Source: Paraburkholderia kirstenboschensis (GTDB taxonomy: Bacteria > Pseudomonadota > Gammaproteobacteria > Burkholderiales > Burkholderiaceae). From it: a DNA stretch of 64,000 bases. The stretch's first letter is position 1. Each line of letters begins with the position of its first letter. The stretch is taken from assembly GCF_904848585.1 (NCBI RefSeq), contig NZ_CAJHCR010000003.1, positions 310,001 through 374,000 of the forward strand, in the 5' to 3' direction. The notes beneath the pieces are model-generated. The model was not told the origin of the DNA. It did no database searches and worked only from the letters and a program-made list of their open reading frames with translations. The translations under genes were made by a program, and so were the position numbers. Positions 10,574 to 18,521 of this stretch are shown piece by piece.

Positions 10574-10766
10574 GACTGCTCTCCCCGAACGGGCGCCAGC
10601 CTTTTCACTCCGACGCCCCTCAAAGCAGTGTAGCGCGCGGGCGCACGTGCAATTGGTGCGGATTTACCCCCAGTGTCGCCGCTACAACACCCCGCTCAAG
10701 AACATAGCAAAGCGCGAATTGCCGTGCGATATTCGACGTCTACACGTGTTCTGAAAAACCGCTGAC

Positions 10767-11816
10767 TCAGGCAAGTTTTCGCTTTGCGGCTGCATGGGTG
10801 TGTTTGCGCTTTGGCGTTGGCGCATGAGTAGGCGCCGACATCGGCTCGCGTTTTGCCGTGCGGGCTTTTTCCGGCACGTTCTCCTGCACTCGCGTCTGCT
10901 GCCGCAGCAATTCGACGAAGCGCTCCGCCGGCGGCGAGAGCACGCCGCCTTTACGCGTCACGACCCCGAACGTTTGCGAAGGCGACTTAAGCTCGACCGG
11001 CACGAGGCGCAGCATTTTTTGCCGAATAAACATGTCGGCAATGGCGGTCGGCAACAACGACACCAGATCCGCACTGCTTTGCAGCAGCGCGACGGTGACG
11101 AAAGTGGATGCAGTGGAGATCGGGTTATCGGGCATAGCCAGCCCCGCCAGATCCATTTCGCGTTCGAGCAGCGCATGCAACGGCATATGAGATGGATACA
11201 CCACCCAACGGTGATCCGCCAGGTCGCCCAGTTGCACTTTCTTTCGCGGCAGCGCTGGATGACCGTACCCGACCACGACGGACAACGGCTCGTCGGCGAG
11301 CGGACGATACTGGTATTTCGACGGATCCGCAGCCACGGCGGCCCGGCCGATCACGAGATCGAGGCGGCCGTCGTCGAGTTGGGCCAGCATGCGCGCACTC
11401 GTGTCCTCCACCACTTCGATAGAAAGGTTCGGCTGCCGCGCATGCAGTTGGTTGATGGCCGGAATCACGCATTCGGGAATCGCGCCCATGATCGCGCCGA
11501 TAGCGAGGCGCCCGCCGTGCCCCGAGCGAATTTCGGCGACGTCCTGACACAGCGCGGCGAGATCCGTCGCCACGAGGCGCGCATAGCGGATCACGCAATG
11601 GCCGAGCTGGTTCGGGATCATGCCGCTTTTCGAGCGCTCGAAAAGCGGCGCTTCGAACATGGATTCGAGTTCCTGCAATGCTTTGCTTGCGGCCGATTGG
11701 GTCATGGGCATGATGCCCGCCGCTTTGTGCAACGACTTCTGGTCGTCGAGCGCGATCAGCAATTGCAGTTGCTTCATGCGCAGTTTGCCCAGCAAAACGT
11801 TCAACGTATTTTTCAT
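10767..11816 (-). CDS. LysR-family transcriptional regulator (GbpR-like)
   Basis: LysR regulator of 349 residues from the chosen ATG (MKNTLNVLLGKLRMKQLQLL). A TTG 45 nt upstream would add 15 residues that look non-native. The HTH (KSLHKAAGIMPMTQSAASKA) and effector domain resemble GbpR, the galactose/arabinose-responsive LysR regulator. The C-terminus ends in a Lys/Arg-rich tail (PTPKRKHTHAAAKRKLA) that is unusual for the family. It is divergent from a keto-deoxyarabonate dehydratase, so it probably controls sugar-acid catabolism. Confidence 0.87.
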   Translation of the reverse strand: MKNTLNVLLGKLRMKQLQLLIALDDQKSLHKAAGIMPMTQSAASKALQELESMFEAPLFERSKSGMIPNQLGHCVIRYARLVATDLAALCQDVAEIRSGHGGRLAIGAIMGAIPECVIPAINQLHARQPNLSIEVVEDTSARMLAQLDDGRLDLVIGRAAVAADPSKYQYRPLADEPLSVVVGYGHPALPRKKVQLGDLADHRWVVYPSHMPLHALLEREMDLAGLAMPDNPISTASTFVTVALLQSSADLVSLLPTAIADMFIRQKMLRLVPVELKSPSQTFGVVTRKGGVLSPPAERFVELLRQQTRVQENVPEKARTAKREPMSAPTHAPTPKRKHTHAAAKRKLA

Positions 11817-11920
11817 GAAAACGTCGGGTGAGTCGTAAAAGCGATCATGGGATGGAAACAATTCAATATACCTGCGCGCCGCGCAGCCGTATAGTCGGCG
11901 GCAATAAGCACCATGAGACC

Positions 11921-11956
11921 GCTTAACGTGCTTAACGTGCTCAAGGCGCTTGAAGC
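11921..11956. repeat. Four tandem 9-bp units in the gbpR/araD divergent promoter region
   Basis: GCTTAACGT, GCTTAACGT, GCTCAAGGC and GCTTGAAGC follow one another without spacing. The first two are identical and the others degenerate. They lie between the LysR start and the dehydratase start, where the LysR operator must also lie. Confidence 0.6.
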
Positions 11957-12016
11957 GCGAATTACGATCGACAGAGACACTCCCACCGCCTCATTACTTC
12001 CCAGAGCGCCCACATT

Positions 12017-12949
12017 ATGACTCGACCCGTTAATACCGCGGCAATGCGCGGCGTGTTCCCCGTTGCGCCCACCATTTTCGACGACGCCGGTCAGCTCGAC
12101 CTGGAAGGCCAGAAGCGCTGCATCGACTTCATGATCGACGCGGGCTCGAACGGTCTGTGCATTCTCGCGAACTTCTCCGAACAGTTCGCTCTTTCCGACG
12201 AAGAGCGTGAGACGCTGATGCACGTGGTGCTCGAACATGTTGCAGGCCGCGTACCCGTTATCGTCACGACCACGCATTTCAGTTCGTATCAATGCGCGGA
12301 ACGCAGCCGCCGCGCGCAAGCAGCGGGCGCCGCGATGGTCATGATCATGCCGCCGTATCACGGCGCAACGATCCGCATCGGCGAGCGTGGCATTGAAGAG
12401 TTTTACCGCACGGTGTCCGACGCGATCGATATTCCAATCATGATCCAGGACGCGCCGGTCAGCGGCACGCCGTTGTCCGCGCCGTTTCTCGCCCGCATGG
12501 CCAATGAGATCGAACACGTGTCGTACTTCAAGATCGAAGTGCCGCAGGCGGCGAACAAGCTGCGCGAGCTCATTCAGTTAGGCGGCGACGCGATCGTGGG
12601 ACCGTGGGACGGTGAGGAAGCAATTACGCTGATGGCCGATCTCGATGCAGGCGCAACCGGTTCGATGACAGGCGGCGGTTATGCCGACGGTATCCGGCTG
12701 ATCGTCGACGCCTATGCGGCCGGCGACACCGAAGCCGCCGCCGCTCACTATCAGCAGTGGCTGCCGCTGATCAACTACGAGAACCGCCAGGGCGGCCTCG
12801 CATCGTGCAAGGCGCTGATGAAGGAAGGCGGCGTGATTCGCTCCGACGCGGTACGTCATCCGTTGCCGGCAATGCATCCGGCCACGCGTGAGGGATTGCT
12901 GAAAGTCGCGCGACGGCTCGATCCGCTGGTGCTGCGCTGGGCTCACTAG
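12017..12949 (+). CDS. araD: L-2-keto-3-deoxyarabonate dehydratase (DHDPS superfamily)
   Basis: Class I Schiff-base enzyme that dehydrates L-2-keto-3-deoxyarabonate to alpha-ketoglutarate semialdehyde in the non-phosphorylative L-arabinose pathway. The 310 residues match my recollection of the Azospirillum enzyme along the chain: RGVFPVAPTIFDDAG, DAGSNGLCILANFSEQF, QDAPVSGT, the Schiff-base lysine in SYFKIE, and GPWDGEEAITLMADLDAGATG. This is not the ribulose-5-phosphate epimerase that shares the symbol. Divergence from a GbpR-like regulator supports a sugar-acid role; a related DHDPS-family dehydratase or aldolase is the alternative. Confidence 0.82.
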   Translation: MTRPVNTAAMRGVFPVAPTIFDDAGQLDLEGQKRCIDFMIDAGSNGLCILANFSEQFALSDEERETLMHVVLEHVAGRVPVIVTTTHFSSYQCAERSRRAQAAGAAMVMIMPPYHGATIRIGERGIEEFYRTVSDAIDIPIMIQDAPVSGTPLSAPFLARMANEIEHVSYFKIEVPQAANKLRELIQLGGDAIVGPWDGEEAITLMADLDAGATGSMTGGGYADGIRLIVDAYAAGDTEAAAAHYQQWLPLINYENRQGGLASCKALMKEGGVIRSDAVRHPLPAMHPATREGLLKVARRLDPLVLRWAH

Positions 12950-12950
12950 A

Positions 12951-12986
12951 GACAATAGCGAGGGCAATAGCGAAGGCAATAGCGGC
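12951..12986. repeat. Three tandem 12-bp units after the dehydratase gene
   Basis: GACAATAGCGAG, GGCAATAGCGAA and GGCAATAGCGGC start 2 bp after the stop codon of the upstream gene. This is a short intergenic minisatellite with no hairpin potential of its own. Confidence 0.6.
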
Positions 12987-13051
12987 GCGATAGAGCGCCG
13001 AAGCGGCGCGCGGCTGGACGCGGACATGCGATTGCCGCTACGCTATCCGCC

Positions 13052-14341
13052 ATGGAAAGTTTTTACGAAGCCACCGTGACACGCTCGTCTGCCTATGCGC
13101 CGCTCGCCGGGCGACATAGTGCGAACGTGTGCATTGTCGGCGGCGGACTGGCGGGGCTGTCGACGGCGCTAGGTCTCGCTGAGCGAGGCGTGAAGAACGT
13201 CGCCGTGCTCGAAGCGCGGCAGGTCGGCTATGGTGCGTCCGGGCGCAACGGCGGCTTCGTGTTCGGCGGCTACAGCCTCGATTGTGCCGATCTGCTGAAA
13301 ACGCTCGGCGCGGCTCGCGCGCGCGAGCTCTACGCGCTCACCACCAACGCCGTCGATCTGATGCGGGCGCGTATCGCGCGTTACCGCATAGATTGCGATG
13401 TCACCGACGCCGGCGTAATCCTCGCGAACTGGTTCGACGAACCCGAGCGGCTCGAAGCTCAGCGGCGTCTGATGCTTGAATCATTCGGCGTCGACTGGGA
13501 ACCGGTGGCAGCCGAACAACTTGCATCGCAATTGAAAACGCGCCGCTATCACGGCGGCCTCTTCGAGCGCAATGCGTTTCACTTTCATCCGCTGAAATAC
13601 GTGCTTGGCGTGGCCGATGCAGCGGCCAGCGCGGGCGTGAGGATTCACGAGCAGTCGCCCGTCGTGCGTTTGCAGCGCGACGGCGCGGGCTTTATCCTGC
13701 ACACGCCGCAAGGCGTCGTCGACGCGCGGCACGTCGTGATGGCGGGCGGCGGATACGCACGCAACGTCTACGCGAAGGTGGAGCGCGCGGTGCTGCCCAT
13801 CGCCACGTATGTGATGGCAACCGAGCCACTCGGCGCGCGACTTCACGATGCGATCGGCACGCGCGCGGCCGTCTACGACACCCGTTTCGCGTTCGACTAT
13901 TACCGGCCGCTGCCCGACACGCGGATTCTCTGGGGCGGACGCATCTCGGTGCGCGACCGCGCGCCGGAGGTCATCGCCCGATTACTGAGGCGCGATCTGC
14001 TGAAGGTTTATCCGCAATTGCACGACGTGCGGGTCGACTACGCGTGGGGCGGCCTCATGAGCTATGCGCGGCACAAGATGCCGCAGATCGGTCGCAGCGC
14101 GGACGGCGTCTGGCATGCGGTCGGCTTTGGCGGACATGGCATGGCACCGACCACCGTGTCCGGCGAGCTGCTGGCCGCGGCAATTGCGGGCGAGCGTCCG
14201 GTTCCGGAGGCATTCGCCGAGTTCGGCCTGACGCCCGCCTATGGCGCACTCGGTCTCGCCGCCGCGCAACTGACGTACACCGCGATGCAAACGCGCGACG
14301 TATTCGCCGCGCGCCGCAGGCGGGCTCGCGGCTCAGTCTGA
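13052..14341 (+). CDS. FAD-dependent amine/amino-acid oxidoreductase (PuuB/OrdL-like)
   Basis: Flavoprotein of the DAO fold, 429 residues. The dinucleotide-binding motif VCIVGGGLAGLSTALGLAERG lies at about 27-47 and GYGASGRNGGFVFGG follows at about 59-73, which is typical of gamma-glutamylputrescine oxidase and relatives. It probably oxidises a secondary or primary amine to an aldehyde or imine. It lies 102 bp after the dehydratase and has no pathway partners, so the substrate is open. No signal peptide is seen. Confidence 0.82.
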   Translation: MESFYEATVTRSSAYAPLAGRHSANVCIVGGGLAGLSTALGLAERGVKNVAVLEARQVGYGASGRNGGFVFGGYSLDCADLLKTLGAARARELYALTTNAVDLMRARIARYRIDCDVTDAGVILANWFDEPERLEAQRRLMLESFGVDWEPVAAEQLASQLKTRRYHGGLFERNAFHFHPLKYVLGVADAAASAGVRIHEQSPVVRLQRDGAGFILHTPQGVVDARHVVMAGGGYARNVYAKVERAVLPIATYVMATEPLGARLHDAIGTRAAVYDTRFAFDYYRPLPDTRILWGGRISVRDRAPEVIARLLRRDLLKVYPQLHDVRVDYAWGGLMSYARHKMPQIGRSADGVWHAVGFGGHGMAPTTVSGELLAAAIAGERPVPEAFAEFGLTPAYGALGLAAAQLTYTAMQTRDVFAARRRRARGSV

Positions 14342-14564
14342 AAAGACATCGCATCGGCGGCGAGCGCGCGCCTATGTCTGTACAGCTTACGGCGCCGCCG
14401 GTGCGGCGGGCGGAGGCGGCCCCGCGTCGATGCGGCCGGCTTCCAGGTACCTGCCCGAAACGCCGCCAGACCACTACGATATGCCGCCTGTTACGCGTAG
14501 AACCCCGCGCCAGAGGCCATTTTCGCCATGCTAGAATGCGCGGTCACTGCCGCTCGAATACACA

Positions 14565-15275
14565 ATGAAAAAGGGAAGCAAGGCCGCCGAGCCCGATACC
14601 AACGGCATCCCGTCCGAAGCGCCGCGCAAGGACGCCCGACGTAGCGACGCCCGACGCAAGTACGATCCCGAGCAGACGAAGCGCAATATCCTCGACGTCG
14701 CGACCCAGGAGTTCTCCGCGATGGGACTGACGGGCGCGCGCGTCGATGCAATCGCGGAACGCACCAACACCACCAAGCGCATGCTGTACTACTACTTCGG
14801 CAGCAAGGAAGGGTTGTACCAGGCGGTGCTGGAGAAGGTGTACGGCGACATTCGCGAGCTCGAACAGGATCTGCATGTCAGCGAACTCGACCCCGTCGAG
14901 GGCATGCGCGCGCTGGTCGAATTCACGTTCGACTACCACGACCGCCAGCGCGATTTCGTGCGTCTAGTCACGATCGAGAACATCAACGGCGCGAAGTATG
15001 TCGAGCAGGTCAAGAGCTTCAAAGGCCGCAACGTCACCGTCATTCATACAATCGAAGACCTGCTTGCGCGCGGTGTCGCCGCGGGCAAGTTTCGCAGCGA
15101 CGTCGACGCGATCGACCTGCATCTGTTGATCAGTTCGCTGTGCTTTCATCGCGTCGGCAATCGTCATACGTTCGGCACGGCGTTTGGGCGCGATCCGTCA
15201 CATCCCAGGTTGCGCGCGCGTCACCGCGCAATGATCGTCGATGCAGTGCTGCGTTTCGTGCGCAAGGAAGATTGA
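14565..15275 (+). CDS. TetR-family transcriptional regulator
   Basis: A 236-residue TetR regulator with a hydrophilic 30-residue leader, HTH EFSAMGLTGARVDAIAERTNTTKRMLYYYFGSKEGLYQAVLEKVY, and a C-terminal ligand domain. It is convergent with the quinate/shikimate importer and separated from it by a strong bidirectional terminator. As the only regulator within 4 kb of the quinate/shikimate island, it is the best candidate to control it, and a TetR-like palindrome lies at 18335-18354. That link is inference. Confidence 0.87.
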   Translation: MKKGSKAAEPDTNGIPSEAPRKDARRSDARRKYDPEQTKRNILDVATQEFSAMGLTGARVDAIAERTNTTKRMLYYYFGSKEGLYQAVLEKVYGDIRELEQDLHVSELDPVEGMRALVEFTFDYHDRQRDFVRLVTIENINGAKYVEQVKSFKGRNVTVIHTIEDLLARGVAAGKFRSDVDAIDLHLLISSLCFHRVGNRHTFGTAFGRDPSHPRLRARHRAMIVDAVLRFVRKED

Positions 15276-15308
15276 CGAGCCTCTTACAGTCCACTTCGCG
15301 GACCAATG

Positions 15309-15346
15309 AAAAAAGGGACGTGGCCTGCGCCACGTCCCTTTTTTTT
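15309..15346. terminator. Bidirectional rho-independent terminator
   Basis: GGGACGTGGC (15315-15324) pairs perfectly with GCCACGTCCC (15329-15338) around a CTGC loop, flanked by A6 on the left and T8 on the right. It terminates both the TetR gene and the convergent MFS gene. Confidence 0.95.
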
Positions 15347-15363
15347 CGCACTCGAACCAGCGC

Positions 15364-16731
15364 TCAATCCACCAGCACGATCCGCTTGATGTCGCCGACG
15401 ATAAAGATGTACGACAGCGCGCCAATCAATGCGATCACGCCGATGAACACCAGCGCGCCGACGAACGATCCTGTCGCCGCGACGATAAAGCCGACCACGA
15501 GCGGCGTTACGATGCCGGCCAGATTCGCCGCGAAGTTGAAGATGCCGCCGGTCACGCCGAGCAGCCCATCGGGCGCGATATCCGACACCAGCGTCCAGCC
15601 AAGCGCAGCCATGCCCTGCGCGAAAAATGCGACTGACAGGATGGCGATCACCGCGACGTTGCTCTCCACATAATTAGCCAGAATGATCGTCGAGGCCAGC
15701 AGCAGGCCGGCGATGATCGGCAGCTTGCGCGCGACGTTCGCGGACTTGCCGCGGCGCAGCAGCCAGTCGGAGAAGAGTCCGCCGAACATTACGCCAATCG
15801 ACGCCGCGATGAACGGCATGATCGCGAAGAAGCCGATCTTCAGCCAGCCCATATGACGTTCGGTGGCAAGGTAGGTCGGGAACCACGTGAGAAAGAACAC
15901 GAGCGTCGAGTTGCCGGCGAACTGGCCAAGACAGATACCCGTCAATTGACGGTGCTTGAGCAGGCGGCCAATGGTGCGCCATTCAAAGCCGCTTTTCGCG
16001 GGCGCCGCTGCGGCGCCGCTATCCTTGTGACGATGCGTGAGGCCACCGCCTGCTTCGATATAGTCGAGCTCCGCCTGATTCGCGGACGGATGATCGCGCG
16101 GTTCGCGATACATGAGCCACCAGATCGCGCCGAACACGATACCCACGCCGCCCACCACATAGAACAGCGAACGCCAGCCGAATGCGCCCATCAGCATGAA
16201 CAGGAACGGGCTGAAAAACGCGAGGCCGATATATTCGCCGACGGTGTAAGTGCCCGTTGCCATCGCGCGTTCGCTCTGCGGGAACCATGTCGCGACCACG
16301 CGGCTATTGGTCGGAAAGCACGGCGCTTCCGAGACGCCGAGGCCGAGGCGAAACACGAACAGTCCGGCGATGCCGTGCACGAGCCCTTGCGCGAGCGTGC
16401 ACAGGGACCAGAAGGTCATCGAGAGAAAGTAAGTGAGTTTGCTGCCGAAACGGTCCAGGAAGAGGCCGCCCGGAATCTGGGAGGCAACGTAGCTCCACGA
16501 GAACACCGAGAACAGCAGCCCCATCATCGCGGCGTTGATGCCGAGTTCTTTGGTCAACTGCGGCGCGGCAATGCCGAGCACCGTGCGGTCGAGATAGTTG
16601 ATCATTGTGCCGACGGCCAGCAACCCCAGTATCTGGTAACGCGCGTTCGAGCGGCGCGCGGTGCTGGCACTTGTGCTTGAGCCGGCCTGACGCGTGGCGT
16701 CGGCCGATCTGGTTTGAGTCGATTGCGGCAT
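15364..16731 (-). CDS. MFS transporter, anion:cation symporter family (probable quinate/shikimate uptake)
   Basis: Inner-membrane secondary transporter with about 12 helices, 455 residues from the ATG. That ATG sits 10 nt after AGAGGAG; an upstream in-frame GTG would place the SD inside the coding region. The family motif INYLDRTVLGIAAPQL in helix 1, and the GGLFLDRFGSK loop, mark the ACS group that imports organic anions such as galactonate, glucarate and aromatic acids. It is the last gene of the aroQ-aroE-MFS unit, so quinate or shikimate is the likely cargo. Confidence 0.87.
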   Translation of the reverse strand: MPQSTQTRSADATRQAGSSTSASTARRSNARYQILGLLAVGTMINYLDRTVLGIAAPQLTKELGINAAMMGLLFSVFSWSYVASQIPGGLFLDRFGSKLTYFLSMTFWSLCTLAQGLVHGIAGLFVFRLGLGVSEAPCFPTNSRVVATWFPQSERAMATGTYTVGEYIGLAFFSPFLFMLMGAFGWRSLFYVVGGVGIVFGAIWWLMYREPRDHPSANQAELDYIEAGGGLTHRHKDSGAAAAPAKSGFEWRTIGRLLKHRQLTGICLGQFAGNSTLVFFLTWFPTYLATERHMGWLKIGFFAIMPFIAASIGVMFGGLFSDWLLRRGKSANVARKLPIIAGLLLASTIILANYVESNVAVIAILSVAFFAQGMAALGWTLVSDIAPDGLLGVTGGIFNFAANLAGIVTPLVVGFIVAATGSFVGALVFIGVIALIGALSYIFIVGDIKRIVLVD

Positions 16732-16790
16732 GGGGTTGTAGTCTCCTCTCACTGATCATCTGGTCGTCATTTGCCGGTGTGCGCTACCGG

Positions 16791-17693
16791 TTAGCGTTCC
16801 AGCAACGACTGGAAATGCGTGTAGACGCGCTCGGCGTCGGGTTCGAGTCCGGTGAAAATGCGCATCGCGTCGACTGCCTGGTACACCGCCATGCCGCCGC
16901 CGCTCAGCGTGCGGCAGCCGAGCGCTTCGGCCGCCTGCAACAGCGCGGTGCGAATCGGGAAATAGACGATGTCGGCCACCCACAGACCGCTATGCAGCAA
17001 TTCGGCAGGCAACGGTAGTCCCGGCAATTTGGCCATGCCGGTCGGCGTCGCGTGAATCAGCCCGTTGGCGGCCGCGAGCGTTTCGCCGAGCGACGTGCCG
17101 GCAGTGACCGTCCGATCTGCAAAGCGCTTTTGCAATTCGGCTGCGAGCGACGCGGCGCGAGCGGCGTCGACATCGAACAGCGTGAGCGTTTGCGCGCCCA
17201 TTGCGAGGGCTGCGTGAGCGACCGCCGCGCCCGCGCCGCCCGCGCCCAGTTGCACCACCCGGTCAAGCGCCACGTCCGGCAAACCGCGGCGGAACGCGCG
17301 GGCAAAACCGGACCAGTCCGTGTTGTGTCCGATCCGTTTGCCGTCCTTCAAGAGCACGGTGTTGACTGCGCCCAGCGCGCGCGCGTCGTCGGACAATTCG
17401 TCGAGTAGCGGAATGACGGCCTGCTTGCACGGATACGTTATGTTCAAACCGTTGAAGCCCATGCGTTCGGCCGCGACCAGCAGATCGGGCAGCGCTGCTA
17501 CGTCGAGCTTCAACGCTTCCAGATCGATGCGGCGGTACACGTAATGCAAGCCGAGCTTGCCGCCCTCTTCCTCGTGCATCGCCGGACTCAGCGAGCCGCC
17601 GATACCCGATCCGATCAGACCGACCAGATAAGAATTTGCACTGGCCTGTGCGCTCGTTTTTGCATTCGCTTGTTCATTCATTGGCACGTTCAT
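16791..17693 (-). CDS. aroE: Shikimate/quinate dehydrogenase (AroE family)
   Basis: NAD(P)-dependent dehydrogenase interconverting shikimate (or quinate) and the 3-dehydro form. The 300 residues have a 20-residue Ala/Gln-rich leader, then [13 protein letters not shown] (substrate Ser pair), NITYPCKQ (catalytic Lys), GHNTDWSG (catalytic Asp) and the nucleotide loop [13 protein letters not shown]. Its ATG overlaps the aroQ stop (ATGA), so the two are translationally coupled. The neighbouring dehydroquinate and dehydroshikimate dehydratases point to a catabolic role rather than aromatic biosynthesis. Quinate versus shikimate preference cannot be read from sequence. Confidence 0.87.
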   Translation of the reverse strand: MNVPMNEQANAKTSAQASANSYLVGLIGSGIGGSLSPAMHEEEGGKLGLHYVYRRIDLEALKLDVAALPDLLVAAERMGFNGLNITYPCKQAVIPLLDELSDDARALGAVNTVLLKDGKRIGHNTDWSGFARAFRRGLPDVALDRVVQLGAGGAGAAVAHAALAMGAQTLTLFDVDAARAASLAAELQKRFADRTVTAGTSLGETLAAANGLIHATPTGMAKLPGLPLPAELLHSGLWVADIVYFPIRTALLQAAEALGCRTLSGGGMAVYQAVDAMRIFTGLEPDAERVYTHFQSLLER

Positions 17694-18145
17694 TTCGCCG
17701 CCCTATTCTTAAGGATGGTGGCCATCCGCTCCAGCGCGAGCACGTATCCCTGCGTGCCGCAACCGACGATGATTGCATCCGCCACCGCCGACACATACGA
17801 GTGATGACGGAACGGTTCACGGCGATGCACGTTTGAAATATGCACTTCGATGACGGGCTTTTCGATTGCGCTGAGCGCGTCGGCAATTGCCACCGACGTG
17901 TGCGTGTACGCAGCCGGATTGATGACGATGCCGTCGACCTTGGTGCGCGCCGCGTGGAGCCAGTCGATCAGTTGATGTTCCGCGTTCGACTGGCAGAAGT
18001 CGATTGAGAGATCGAGGCGCTCACCGGCGTCGCGGCAAAGTTTCGCGACGTCGTCGAGTGTCTCGGAGCCATAGATGGCCGGCTCGCGTGTGCCGAGCAG
18101 GTTGAGGTTGGGTCCATTGAGGACCAGTACGGAAGCAAAACTCAT
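17690..18145 (-). CDS. aroQ: Type II 3-dehydroquinate dehydratase
   Basis: Catalyses reversible dehydration of 3-dehydroquinate to 3-dehydroshikimate as a dodecamer. It has 151 residues from the ATG preceded by AGGAGACGATGTC. The type II hallmarks are [20 protein letters not shown] (catalytic Tyr), [11 protein letters not shown] (substrate loop) and [17 protein letters not shown] (catalytic His). It is first in the minus-strand unit aroQ-aroE-MFS. A catabolic paralogue is likely, since biosynthetic aroQ in beta-proteobacteria normally sits elsewhere (inference). Confidence 0.93.
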   Translation of the reverse strand: MSFASVLVLNGPNLNLLGTREPAIYGSETLDDVAKLCRDAGERLDLSIDFCQSNAEHQLIDWLHAARTKVDGIVINPAAYTHTSVAIADALSAIEKPVIEVHISNVHRREPFRHHSYVSAVADAIIVGCGTQGYVLALERMATILKNRAAK

Positions 18146-18521
18146 GACATCGTCTCCTGTCGGCAAAGCTGTAGGCGGGAGTTAGCGCTTCAGCGCTTAC
18201 TCCCGCCCCATCCAACGCAGTTGCAACAAACTCGAACAATGAAGCGGATCGCGGCAAGCGCAATACGCTCCTCAACGTAAAGCGAAGTGTGCTCGCATGA
18301 GCCGCTTCCGTCATTCGGGGTTTATACGAATTTGTACCATCTAGTTAGTTTGTATAGACTGTCGGAAAATGCGCTTATTATGGACAGTTGCGGCCTGTCG
18401 CTTGCTGCAGGAGTAACGAACTAGCCCATTTTGCGCACCGCAACATCGCAGCGGCATGGCGCGTTCGTTCCAACGGCACGCGCTCGCAATTGCCGTCCGA
18501 CTGTTTTTGCAGGAGCTGTTC
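18146..18521. other. Divergent promoter region of the quinate/shikimate island
   Basis: This 376-bp gap between aroQ and quiC holds no credible gene. The segment 18320-18385 is AT-rich compared with its surroundings and contains the operator-like palindrome (18335-18354), a TTGTAT hexamer (18350-18355) and TATTAT (18376-18381) facing quiC. The 20-bp spacing is long. Confidence 0.5.
18335..18354. promoter_or_regulatory. TetR-type operator candidate
   Basis: TACCATCTAGTTAGTTTGTA is an imperfect 20-bp palindrome: 14 of 20 positions agree with its reverse complement, and the outer TAC/GTA arms match exactly. It overlaps a weak -35 for quiC and faces aroQ on the other side. Confidence 0.45.

Noticed and set aside
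12578..13027. 149-codon minus-strand frame near the dehydratase end
   Set aside because: Mostly antisense to the dehydratase and covers the 12-bp minisatellite; no SD and Leu/Ser/Arg-rich low-complexity start.
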